A DNA stretch of 64,000 bases, from the NCBI GenBank assembly GCA_002633025.1, contig NMRB01000138.1:404437-468436 (forward strand), written 5' to 3'. The position numbers and the translations under genes were made by a program. Source of the stretch: Notospermus geniculatus. Its lineage: Eukaryota > Nemertea > Pilidiophora > Heteronemertea > Lineidae. The notes under the pieces were generated by a model. The model was not told the DNA's origin. It was given only the letters and a program-made list of their open reading frames with translations, and searched no databases. Below, piece by piece: positions 12,042 through 24,200 of the stretch (its first letter is position 1; the number at the start of each line of letters is the position of its first letter).

Positions 12042-15000
12042 ATGAGAATCCTACCAGCTTCAAGTGTGCTTCTTCTGGTCGGAGTGTTGTGTTGGACAGC
12101 CGTGGAGGCAGCCAAGAAGAAAAAGGGGGAGTCAGCTCGGTGAGAGATACAACGTATTTCCTCCCATGAGGCTTTCCAAGGACGAAAAGCCTTTATCGAA
12201 AATACTCTGAAGTTTTTTCAGTTTTTTCACTGTACAGTATCAAAAGTGATTCACCCACAACAGTTTTTGCAGAATCGGTTTTTTATGTTCCAGCTCAAGA
12301 CAGGGGGGTCGTAAATTGGACCGGACGAGACCGCCGGATAATGGTAAGTTTAAAGCTCGAAACTGTGCCAGATTTTTGTCTTTACGAAGAATGGCGGAAA
12401 GACCCGAAGTGCCAGATTTCTGTCTTTACCGAAGGATGGCGGAAAGTCCCAAAGTATTACGAATGGATATTTTGGTTCGCCTTGACGCCAGGTTCGTCAT
12501 CAGTGCTTTGAGAATAGCAGGACACAATTCGGACCTAAAAATCTACAGTAACGCAACAATGTTTCCTTTTTTGAGACTACACGGAGACGATTGTTTATCT
12601 CACTGCATTTAGGCCTATGTGTTTTTGTCCATTTTCAGATAATGCAACTGTGGTAGAAATCAGTATTTATGTCAACAGAATAACCAATGTTGATGAAAAG
12701 AATATGGTAAGTTTAACGGTGCGTCATCTATCGTTGGAAAGTGGAACTGACTTCCCCGACTTGCCTGTCTGGCGAAAGTTGGGTGTGTGCTGTCGTTGGG
12801 ATCGTTGAGTGGTGCTCGTTTGCGTGTTTGTCGTGGGTCCGTACGTGGGCTGTCCGTCCGTCCGTTGGTCCGCGCGTACGTCCGTTTCTTTCCCGAACGT
12901 ACGAAAGCACAGAGTATCGGCCAAATGTCCGTCGCACAGGCGTTGGGAAATGTATGGAAATAAGGCTGTTTGCCGACACCACAACTTTGGAGCTTGACTG
13001 TCTTTTCTCAACATTTTTAGGCTTTTACGGTCGACATGAACTTCCGACAGACATGGTACGATTCCAGACTGCAGTTTTCTGGGCGGCAGGGTGACATGCA
13101 ACTCTTGGATGAGGCCATCCAGGAGAACATCTGGAAGCCTGACACTTACTTTAGGAATCTCGTCGCTCTGAAAACGTTTGAGGAACCTACTCGCCAGAAA
13201 TTGGTTCGGTTGTACAGCAACGGTCGGGTGTGGGCGTCGCAACGAATGCAGGCCACGTTTCATTGTGAAATGGATTTCGACAGGTTTCCGTTTGACTATC
13301 AGATGTGTCCGATCAACATTGAGAGCTGTAAGTAGTGGGGCGGGTCGCGTCCTGGTTTTGAGCGTGTGTTGTTTAAGCCAGCAGCCCACCAGGCGATATC
13401 GCAAGCGATCAGTAGTCACCATCGATCGCCAGCCACCGCAGACTAGGCGATATCGGTGTTGGTATTGTTTGATATAATTGGGCGAGCATTGCTGGCGAGA
13501 AGATTCCACGCATCGCTGTGCAGCGCATACTTGGCGTCAACAGCCAATTTGTGCGTCTTGGCGATCAGATCGCTTGCGATATCGCCTGGTGTGCTGTGGC
13601 TTTATTTTCGGATTTTAGTTTTGCTGTGTATGTTGATGTTTAGCCACGGTTTCGTAGACACTGTGGTTAAACATACACAGCAATTTCTACCCTTTGTTAT
13701 TAAGCAATCGATGCGATGATCCGTCACCCGAACCCTTTCCTCTACCGAATGATCCCTTTTCGTTGCTTTTACATTGTGTATGCAATAAATTTCAGTTGCC
13801 TACTCGACGGATACATTCTCACTGGTATGGACACCAACGATGACTAAACCAGTGCAATTGAGCGAGAACGTTCGCGTGCCAAACTTTGTTGTTGCAGCAA
13901 CATTGCTGTTCGACTGCTCGAAGAATAACACAGCGGGAAGTAGTAAGTGTAACACAAAGTCCCACTTGTTACATTCAGTTTTGGCTCGTTTGTTCGAGAC
14001 TCAGTACGGTTGACGACATCTTGAACAAAGAGTATAGGCCTACATTGTGTACCTTGAAAACACGTACATACACTTTGAAAAGAAGTTTGCACATCCACCA
14101 GGAGAGTAGTCTCGCGCAGCCAGCCGTTTTCTTCCGCAGAACTGCTACATCTGGAAGAGCGGCTGGGTGACAGACTACCACGGGAGGAGTTGTTCGACTG
14201 GTGATGTAATGGCGTCTCAATGACAGAAAAACAGTATCAAATTACTCTGTAATTCTGGTTTTGGAAAGAAACTAATGTCGATGAAATTTGTGACGTGTGT
14301 TCGCAGTGCAGAACTTGTCGATAAGGATAGGCAGAACACCACTCTAAAACGTGGATTAGGTCAGGCTGAGTTGATCGTGAAAAATTCATCTTCTCTTTTC
14401 CAGCTTCCTACCCGTGTCTCCGGGTCGAATTCCTCTTCGATCGTGACCTCGCCTTATACATCAAGGACTTCTACATTCCACAGATTCTCCTTGTGGTCGT
14501 TTCGTTCATCTCCTTCTTCATAAAAATAGACGCCAGTTTGGCCAGGATGACTCTCTTGATCGTGACGTCAGTCACCATGGTCGTCCATGCAACTTTCACA
14601 ACCTACAGACTCTCCCTGCCAGACGTCCCGTACTATACTGCCCTTGATATCTGGAGTACAGTCTGTTTTGCATTTATTTTCCTCACTATAATAGAGTTTG
14701 CACTTGTGACTGGGTTTTTGAGAAAGAAACCAGTTGTGTGTGAAAATAACTCGAACAGTCTTGCCATGGACCACGAGGTAAGTGCATCACGTGACAATGT
14801 TTTTTACCATCCCACCAGCTCCCCAACAGTAGACTAGTCTCCTGCCCTCGTAACGTCCCGCAAATACGTATTGCGGAGCGTTTCGAGGGCTGGGGAGCAG
14901 TCTCCCCAACAACGTATAGCAACTGTCCAATGGTTCCCGAAGAATGGGCTTGTTCCGAGTCTGAGAGAAAGCCCGGCCGTTTCTTATTCCCCCTGTTGCC

Positions 15001-15708
15001 ATTTGAAAAGTTGAAGAAGTTTTGATCGCTGGTGGCGACGTTGCTTCCTTTTTACCCCACTTTGCCGTAGTTGAGCTTATGCTGTGCTTTAGACGCTGTA
15101 GTGGTAGTCTGTCGTGGGGTCGTCGGTCGGGGTGCATGTTCTATAGTTCAATGCATTCACATGGGGCTGTATGCACCATCGAAGATTATCGTGAACTCAG
15201 GTTGAGCAACAACTATCCATTGTCACATCGTGCTTTGGCAAACCTGAACAATTGAAAAGCTGTGGCTCAACCTGAGTTCAGGATAATCTTCGTTGGTGCA
15301 TACGGCCCATGGAGTTTTGGCATGTTTGGACTTGAGATATGGCTTGTATGGGGTTAATATACATGTAGCTGCTGATGATTTCCACCATGCTGGATTCCTT
15401 TTTTCTTTCGTTTAGGTTTTGTATGATGAATTGAATTGTGCTACCGGTATGATGACGAAAAGTATTTGTTTTTGACGCGTAGTTGCCTACTTTGCTTCAT
15501 GCTTGCTTTACATAGACAACATTTCTTTTGATTTTAGAATTCCTACGTGTTCCAGGGGGAGACCGCGAAGAGACGCAGCTACAGCGTTGTTCAAAACGAC
15601 AGGACCTCTCAAACTGGACGCCGGATAGACCTCGTCTCAAGGGTATTTTTCCCTCTCGCCTTTATTGCGTGCAATATCGTCTACTGGATTTACTTCTTGT
15701 TGATCTGA
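12042..15708 (+). CDS. Cys-loop ligand-gated ion channel subunit (glycine/GABA/GluCl-like)
   Basis: Seven exons join to 404 residues: 12042-12139, 12294-12343, 12639-12706, 13021-13327, 13796-13942, 14404-14777, 15538-15708. A hydrophobic signal peptide covers about residues 5-22. The extracellular domain has the PPDND start, WKPDTYF (110-116) and the Cys-loop C154 to C168 with 13 residues between and FPFDYQ inside. A second Cys pair C215/C228 sits where glycine and GluCl receptors have their loop C disulfide. M1 is about 247-264, M2 about 270-290, M3 about 304-326, and M4 (385-404) ends the protein. The M3-M4 loop is only about 55 residues. The fold and the retained Ala-Arg before M2 point to an anion channel, but M2 is atypical: LAR replaces PAR, and positions 6' and 9' are both Val. 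The ligand cannot be told. It acts as a pentamer in the plasma membrane (family knowledge). Confidence 0.93.
13375..13604. mobile_element. Fold-back MITE, CACACCAGGCGATATCGC family
   Basis: The element sits in intron 4 of the channel gene. Left end 'gcagcccaccaggcgatatc' is the inverse of the right end 'gatatcgcctggtgtgctg'. Inner blocks 'tcaacagccaatttg' and 'gcgagaagattccacgcatc' are shared with the other family members in this window. Confidence 0.7.
13621..13683. repeat. Small hairpin, TIR TTGCTGTGTATGTT
   Basis: ttgctgtgtatgtt and aacatacacagcaa are exact inverted ends of a 63-base hairpin, with 'tttagccac' facing 'gtggtta' inside. It immediately follows the previous fold-back element in the same intron. 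Confidence 0.5.
14831..14902. repeat. Fold-back hairpin in channel intron 6
   Basis: agactagtctcctgccctcg faces cgagggctggggagcagtct, with an inner cccgcaa/ttgcgga pair. It starts 53 bases after exon 6 ends, so it would be transcribed in the pre-mRNA. Confidence 0.5.
15160..15312. mobile_element. Fold-back element in channel intron 6
   Basis: Arms 15160-15207 and 15266-15312 are inverted copies; outer ends read catggggctgtatgcacc and ggtgcatacggcccatg, and 'gaactcaggttgag' faces 'ctcaacctgagttc'. The spacer is about 58 bases. Confidence 0.6.
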
Positions 15709-18291
15709 TTGTCCTCATCATCATCTGTTCGTCTGCTGATCACGGATTGGTGACACCTATGTCGATTGAAGCATCATAGTGCACATTTTTTGGCAGCTGG
15801 ATTATGACATCAACAGGGTCACTACAATCTTGACACTAGAGGGCACTGATCGCAATCTCACAGATAAATGTAACTGACCTCGAATGCAGGGGCAGTTGGC
15901 CTCCAGGGACGAGATTTGGATCACTGTTCATATTCTGAATGATTGGAGTTCGAGTAAACCATTGTGTCCCCAATCTTACGTGCAATAAGTAAGTGTGTAG
16001 GATTACCTCACAGTGGTTCTGAGAACGAAACGGTGGGTGAATGCGTAGATCTCAATGGAAAGTGCTGCAAAATTATATTGTTGAACATCTACGAAATGCT
16101 TCTATGGAGTCGATGAACAGTCAAACACAATATAAATGGCTGAAGAACGAACTCCTCATTTTTGTTTGAGCTTCAGCACAGGAGGCATGTAGTGGAATTA
16201 GGCAATTTCTGTTGAGGTTTTTTAGGATAGGCCTACCGGTGACTTACTAGTATCTATTTTTGGTAGTAGTCCATCAGGAGTCCCGCAAATATGAGCAGAA
16301 ATGCAAAAAGACGGTGAGGTTTGGAGTTTGCGGCGTGTGCTACAGATGCCAACTACATGTACTTGCGTTTAGCACCAACCTCTTCTTTTGTTCATGGGAA
16401 CTAGTGCTTTCTTTCAACGGAACTTCCGTTGCTTGTTGCCGTTGCACGACGTTACTGCAATTTCCGTGGTCGCCACGAAGGTGTTGCAGCGTCACTCGGA
16501 ATCGGGATTACAGTTTACAAAACATTTTAGTGGGAGCAGTTAGGAGACAGATTTCATCATTCGTTCAATCAGATATTCAGATATTTACATAACTGTACAA
16601 AAAGTAGGCCTAGTAGTAGTAGGAATAGAACATGCAGTATTTAGTACATGGACGGAAAGACGCCGTGCATGTATATTTAGAATATAAGTTGAGTGAATTT
16701 TCTTCAGTATTTTCAATTTTTGGTGCTATGCTGAAGTTGTGTCCATTTTTGGAACATTTAATGGAAGGTACCGAATGGAAGGTACCGCATAAAGTTTTGA
16801 CAGGCGATAAGCGTATCAAATGTTTCCTGCATGTATGAGATGGTACAGAGTAAAGTTTTGGGAGCGAGGTTTTCTGGGTTTTCATAGTAACATGTCGTCC
16901 ACTCCAAGTTGCGTCACTGTGAAAACGCCATTTGCGAGGGGGCACAGTGCTATTGGCACTATTTTTACGTCTCAGTGCAGGGAGGATGTGTATTGCAATA
17001 AAATTATATGGAATTTGATGTACTAGTACTAATGTATGGAAGTAATGTCGTACTTCAGCAGATATTTGGAATATTAAACTCTTGTACTTTAAATATTTCG
17101 AATGTTTATTCGTCACTCTTATATATTACACAATACATATTTTGAAAAACATTCAATATGACAATAAACACGGCAAGGTACGGAGGTATATCTAGAACTC
17201 GGATAAAGAGGGGGCGCCACGTGTCTCATCACTGAAATCTCACGATCAGTCCTTTCAAAATTCGCATTTACGGTAATTTCAAAGATTTGCACTAGGAGAG
17301 GGCACCACCCTTTCATCCGCGCCTGAGGTACAGTACATGAAAGGACATTACATTACCATTACCAAGAGCAATTTTAGCTAAGAAGAGATAGGCCGTGAAA
17401 CACATCGCAGTGCCTCACATCTCTATGTACACATTATCGACGGAGTAGACTAGGTCCTCATTGCCCGCCGTCCGATCCAGTGAACCCTGGCAAGGTACAG
17501 ATTATCATCTTTCCTTCTGAACCACCGTGTACACCGAGTGGTGATCAGGCTACATCCGTGAAAAAAAAACATGAACGCTGAGCGGTGACAAACTCGACAC
17601 ACAAACCAGGTATTAAAACGGGCGTTTTCCAATCTTGTGAAAAGTCTTGGGACACCGGTAACCACCATGTCTGCCACGAACCTGTGTCGTCAGGCGCACA
17701 CTGCAAAGTAGGCCTGTATTTTCAAAGAACGCTATATTCGTCTTTTAAGACGAATGACTGTTTTAAAAAACTGACTGTCTTAAATATGACTGTTATAAAA
17801 AACAGTCATGGATCGGACGGCGAGCAATGCAATGACTTCCAGCATCTCCTGAATACACGGCAACTAGGATTTTATAGATAACCATCTTCAATGCAACAGT
17901 TCCCTGAGTTAGTCGCTTTAAGGCAGGTCTGTTGTGACCCTTCTGAGGATCACACAAGTTAAATACTAACCTATTTGAATCACCAGTATTAGCAAGTCAT
18001 CGAATCGATTTGGGTTCGGTGATCCTCTCAAAAACTTCGTAATCTGTACTACCACGAGAATCTGCAGTGCTGCGTTTGACTTCAGGACGGGTAGGCCTAG
18101 AGTAGTTTTCATAGCCAACCCATCCATAAAATTAGTTTTTATCATGGGTTCAGAGTTGAGTATGCTTGACAAACACTGTTGGCCAGCCCACAAATACACT
18201 CAGATTCCCGTAGCTACTAAGCCTACCGATGTAGGCCTAGTGATATGCCCACGCTGTGACTGACGGTATCCATCTACTGCCTGCATTTCGT
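15709..18291. other. Convergent intergenic region
   Basis: The channel gene (plus) and the esterase gene (minus) converge on this 2.6-kb stretch, so it should hold both 3' untranslated regions. No other gene is recognised. A plus-strand AATAAA is at 16997-17002 and a minus-strand AATAAA (plus TTTATT) at 17105-17110. A short block with repeated 'gactgt' units lies at 17746-17808. Confidence 0.4.
16997..17002 (+). terminator. Candidate poly(A) signal for the channel gene
   Basis: AATAAA lies 1.29 kb after the channel stop codon, within the convergent region. It implies a long 3' untranslated region and is only a candidate. Confidence 0.25.
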
Positions 18292-21200
18292 TCAAGTATG
18301 AGCATTCGTGTGCATGCCGTATGTTTCCTCCTTTGTTCCATTCTTACCCGACGAGGACGGTCGCCGTATTCGACGCCAGCGCAACCTGCATATAACTATC
18401 ATCAAAATAACAACTATGGCGAAGAACAGTGCACTAACTCCTACAAGTATCCAAGTTGCTCTCATATATACACTATTATCGTTATCCCCCCAGTGTAGAT
18501 CCATCCACTGCATATCGGTGATATTCTCAGCCGACAGCATACCGGGGATAAGTCTGTTCCACAAAGCAACTTCCCGGGCTCGCAGATGCTGCTTGGTTTT
18601 AAAACCATTTCTTGATATGTGAAAGTAGTCCGTGGTGGCTGGTTTGAAAAGTTTCCATTCGTATGATACAGGTATTGCCTTGTTGGTTGCTTTGGTTGGA
18701 GTAGGGTTCCTGAAAAAATTCACTCAAAGCGTTCTCAAGATAATTGACAAAAACCGAATTCAAGATGGCCACCATAGCCGCCATCTTGGATAAGTGACGA
18801 CGCTGGTAATCAAAAGGAACCTTCTTCTCACAGAGACCAAGATCCATAAAAAAATTCAGGCCGATCGATCAAAGCCGTCTCAAGATAATTGACTGAAATC
18901 GAATTCAAGATGGCCACCATACCGCCATCTTGGATGAGCGGCGTTTGTTTGCTGGTCAACAGAAGGAACCTTCCCCTCGCAATGTAGAATTTCCAAGCCG
19001 ATTTCGAGGCTAAGCAGGTGTTGGTTTGGTTGTACTCACGAGCATTTGCCAAAGTTGGTCCACATTGTCATCATCTTACGACTGATCAATCTGTCCTCAT
19101 TCGAATAGTTCCCCGTGTGCCATACGGATATGATATTTTCTTGTGTATAGGGAACACCAAACACGAACGGTAGTTCTGATTCATGGTAGCTATAGTTTCC
19201 TATCCATGCCATTTCCTTGAGGCTTGGGTCGGGAATGTTCATCTCGATCGGATGGTCGTAAAAATAGAAGCGAACCGGGATGCCGAGTCGCTCAAATTCC
19301 GAAGCAAGTCTGATGCTTGGCGCTGTCATATGCATGTCGCCAGCCGCCTGCAAAGTGAACCACCAAATTCCTATCGGAGAGTGTAAAGAGTGGCGAGTTT
19401 TCGCAAAGCCCCCGAAACGCGAACGCCAAACCTATTGTTCGATGCCACGAAGAGAGCACCCAACAAAATGACAGACGTTCGCGTTGGCGTTTCGGGGGCT
19501 TTGCGAAAACTACCTAATTTTCGCAAACCCCCGAAACGCCAATGCGAACATCTCCTTTCATTCCTTGCTCTCTTCGTGCATCGAACAGTGGGATTGGCGT
19601 TCGCTCTGGGGTTTCGAGGGCTTTGTGAAAACTCCCTAATTTTCGCAAACCCCCGAAACGCCAATGCGAACATCTCCTTTCATTCCTTCTTCGTGCATCG
19701 AACAGTGGGATTGGCGTTCATGCTGGGGTTTCGAGGGCTTTGTGAAAACTTTCTGTTGATGATAGTCAGTCCCCACATGGAGACTGCACGAAAGCGAACA
19801 TTTGAATAATATTCGCTTCTTTTCTTCATCTTTAGGTCCTTACTTCCGTTTGGTTTTTCTTGTTCTTTCTACCTTGGAGATTTTCACTTTTACTTTCATT
19901 TATCGATACTTAGGCCCGTATTCTAGAAGCCTCCTTAACTCTAAGGTCCACTTTAATCTTTTGTATTCTGCCCTGCAAACAATAGCTACATGTAAAGGTA
20001 GACCTTAGACTTAAGGAAGGTTCTAGAATACGGCCCTTAGTATTATACTGTTGTATGGGAGCTTTGCACCTCGCACGCCATTGCCTTACTTTTGTATACT
20101 TAGGTAGCCTTAATGTGTCTTTGGCACCACGCAGGCACCCATTGTATAAATAAATAAATTAATTAATTAAATGACCGATAGGGGCAGTCCATGTGACGAT
20201 CTCTGAGACAATTTTCTCTGTAGAAATCAAAATTTAAATTTTATTGGTGTATTGAACTTGCAGTTCATCGGCAGCATGAATTTCTGCCTTACCTGGAAGG
20301 CAGACAGGGCATTTTTGGTGAAGTTGTCCCGGTCGGCCCAGTCTCTGTAAACGTAGCTAACCACGTCCAGAATTATTGGGCTAAACCTGTGACTAAAAAG
20401 GCTGATTATAAACTTGGCTAATTCTTTATTTTCAGCTGAAAAAGAACAAAAGTACATGTATATGTTATTTGATGATTTTTCAACGTTAGCTCCATCTACA
20501 TCACACACCAATTTGAAAGATTCTCAGACGTTTGTACCTGTAAATACGATCCGAAAGCAATGGGTAACCTGAAAACTACCGCCGTATGGGGGCGCTGCGA
20601 CGGTTGTACCTCTTTTTCGACGTTTTGTATCTGTTCCATGACGTCGTGATGCGGCGTTATTTTGTACATCCGCTCGCAGCGCCGCCCTATCGGGACAAAA
20701 GAACCAATGGATTCCCCACGCCATTATCCACATTATAACGAACCTATGCTGCCAGACCAGTCGGCTGGCAGTTCCTTTCTAGACGAGAATCGTAACCACT
20801 CATAAGCTGTAACACCAATCATGACAGGAACCTTGTTGGCGATCCTTCCGTCTTGTAGTAGATCGATGACTGGAGCTGGGAGGGCTGTGCCATCAGGATA
20901 ATTCCCAAAATACGCCTGTAACTCCAAAAACATCGGTCTTATTTCAAGCAATGATGGGGGGGGGGGGGCGCACTTTGGGCAAGTCTCTTTGCCTCACTGG
21001 CCTCTCTCCATCCAGGTGTATAAATGGGTACCAGTCGGAAATGCTCGGATTGTAGCGCTGAATGAGCAGCTCATCTGAGTTCTACTGAAAGGTTTCAGGA
21101 TAGACTGGGGTTAAAGTGTAAAGTCGGATGAGAACCTCTACCGTTGTTGATATCAGACTATAAACCCAAACTTTTAACTTTAACACGCGCAAAACGCAAA

Positions 21201-24200
21201 GTACACTCTTAGCCAAAAAGGTTCTTTAGGGGTTCTTTGTGCCTCACCAGAGGAGCCCCAAGGTTCTATATAGAACCTTCTGTAAAGAACCCGAAAGGGT
21301 TCCATATAGAACCTTTCTGTCGCCAAAGAACCCATAAAGGTTCCAGTTAGAACCCTTTTCTGAGGGAAAGGTTCTATCTGGAACCTCTAGGGGTTCTTAA
21401 ACAACCCCAGGGTTCGTAAATCAGAAGGTTCTCCTGGTGTGGCACCAAAGAACCTTTTCGGCTAAGAGTGTATGACTACTACTTTCAACGGAACCGAAAG
21501 GACAGCGCAACCTACAGGACATAAAAATAGAGACCTTTCGATCGCCTGTTTGGCCTACTCCCTGGAACCGCCACCCTGTGCTTTATTAGGCTTACCATTC
21601 CCATTTCACACAGCTTCATCGGGTCTGTTTCCTTAAGACACTTGATTCTTTCTTCCAAAGAATCAGCCGTACAGTGTGCATCGACGGCAAGGCGGTCGAA
21701 AAACAGCCGGACCTCACGTTTGCTCTTCATGGCCCAGTTCATGAGGATGGAACCACTTTGGATGATGGCAGCATGGAATAAACCTGGTTTGAAAGAAAGG
21801 GCACTGTTTAGGGACCATCTCAAAAATACCTTGAAGCCCCAAAGAAGTGTATTTTTTCACTAGGGGGGGGGGGAGGGGGTGTCTAACTTCATTTTTTTCA
21901 CTTCTTGAAAAAAATTGGCTTCATGGAATTTCTAAAAAAAATACTTTGACATTTTGAAACTTCTATTTTCATGACACCTTGCAAAGTGTGGTTTTAGATG
22001 CCAAAATTTCACTTCTGAGGGGGAGGGGGTCAAGACAGAAGTGAAAAAAATTACACTTCTTTGGCTTCAAGGTATTTTTGAGACGGTCCCTTACCGAACG
22101 ATGACTCATAATTAGGAATTCTGTAGTCGACGAATTTTACTTCTCATTCGTCAAATACCGGTCTATACAACTTAGACGTAGCCACCAGTAACTCTACGTA
22201 AATTCCGCCATCGGAGCAAAAGAGGGTTCAAAAATGTCGGACAAACGACCCCAATAAAGAGCGATTTCTTCGGTTTGCGCTCGCGGTTTCATAAGAAAAT
22301 GTTTCGAGGAAAAACGAAAAATTATTTTTGCCATTTTCTGACAATGATTGTTGTTGTCACTGTTATGACGTCTTTATTTTTCACGCCAGTATGACGCAAA
22401 TGTGGGCGCCAGAAACTTCTCAGTTTGAACGTATTTTTTTCTTTTGGATTCGTTTAAAATACAAAATACCTTAATTAGATTCACCGACGTTGCTGCCGGC
22501 GTCATGTTACGTCCGCATGACAATGCTCAGTACATCCCGATTAAAATCTGTTTATCTGATAAGCGCCATCTTGCCATCGTCACGTGATTTCTTCCCGAAT
22601 GCAGCAATCCACTTATTGGTGTAATTCAGCGGTTCAGTCGCTAACAGTATTAGTGTCTGTTTATTCACTTAGGCTAGATGAGTGAAATTCAACGTTTCTC
22701 GGGCAAGCTATCGCCTGTTCTCAATTCTAAAGTGTCTCCGTTCTCAAACCCCCGAAACGCCAACCCGAACGAGGTCTATCCTTTTGTACCGTGCTGTATT
22801 CATAGCATCGAACAATGGGATTGGCGTTCGGTGACTTTGCGAAAATATAGAGTTTTCGCAAAGCCCCCCAAAACGCCAAAGCGAATGTCAATCCTTTTGT
22901 TCGGTGCTCTCTTCCTGGCACCGAACAATGAGATTGGCGTTCGCGTTGGTGTATTTCGGGGGCTTTGCGAAAACTCTCTATTGAAGCTATCATTATGGGG
23001 CAATTTCTCAACAACTAGCCTACGTTAATTCATAAACCTGCCAATATCAACCAGGGCCCGTATGCATAAAGGTGGAATAGGCTTATTCCAGGTATAACCT
23101 AACGTTATAACGTGAAGCTAGACCTGGAATAAGCTTATGCTTATGCATACGGGCCCAGAGTGCGATTTCAATCTGTACCGTTCAGCGTGGCACACTCGAA
23201 TGCATGTACATGTACATGTACATGTACATGTACATGTACATGTACATGTACATGTACATGTACATGTACTGTACTACATATGCGTCTAGCAAGAAGTCTC
23301 TCAGCAGCACACGCCCTAGCAAGAATTCATTAATGACATAGCCTCTCTTGCAAGTGAACATAATGTCAAATTTGATTACTGTTGTTTTAAAAAACTCTCA
23401 CCAAAGGAAACTCGGAACTTTTACATGTACTTCCGGTGTGACGTTTTCTTGTGTTCCCCATGTCTCAATGTTCCCATACAAAAAACAGCAAAAGAAACCA
23501 TGATTTTAACCAGGGGAACACAGAGAAATCTGTCGCGTTCCCCATACAGTGAGGGGAAACACTGAGAAAGAGAAAACTGTGGCACTTTATACCGGCCATA
23601 ACCAACTATATGCCTAAAAGAAATGACTGACGTTGTCTTCTTAGGTCGCGTTCGGAAAGCTTCGGAGAGCGTTCGGAAAGGTATTGGCAAGCTGCCAAGG
23701 CTTCCTCGAGCCTGGCCGAAGTGAGCGACTGACTTGGGAAACTCCCGGCATGCATTTCGTTTTCTTTCCAGGCCGGCATGCTGATTGGCTGTACGTGGAA
23801 TATTTCACGACTGCAACGCCACAGTAGTACCTTTCCCCGAGGAAGTGCAAATATCGTTCGGAAATTCGCCTTCAGTGGGCATGCTCACATTCCCCGAGAG
23901 AAGCGCCAGAAACTTCCTCGGGGAAGCTTTCCGAACACGCTATTAGTGATTTACATGGCTCGGATTGTTGCTTCATATATGACTGTGTACAAGTATTTTA
24001 AAACCGAGTGTAAATGGGAAAGTGAAACCAAAAGTACATGTAGCAGGAAAACTGCCTTAAGCCTTCCATAGCCTGACGGAGTTATATGTTTTTTCACAGT
24101 TCAACCGAGACGTCTACTTCCGAAAGATTCTAATCCTTGACATGTGAAAGCAGCATCCTTGTTTACATGTCGTGTCTCCTAAACCACTGACATGATTACC

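Noticed and set aside
12724-13509. Long antisense open frame (261 codons) over the channel gene
   Set aside because: It lies opposite channel exons 3-4 and a repeat, with no family resemblance; it mirrors the coding bias of the real exon.
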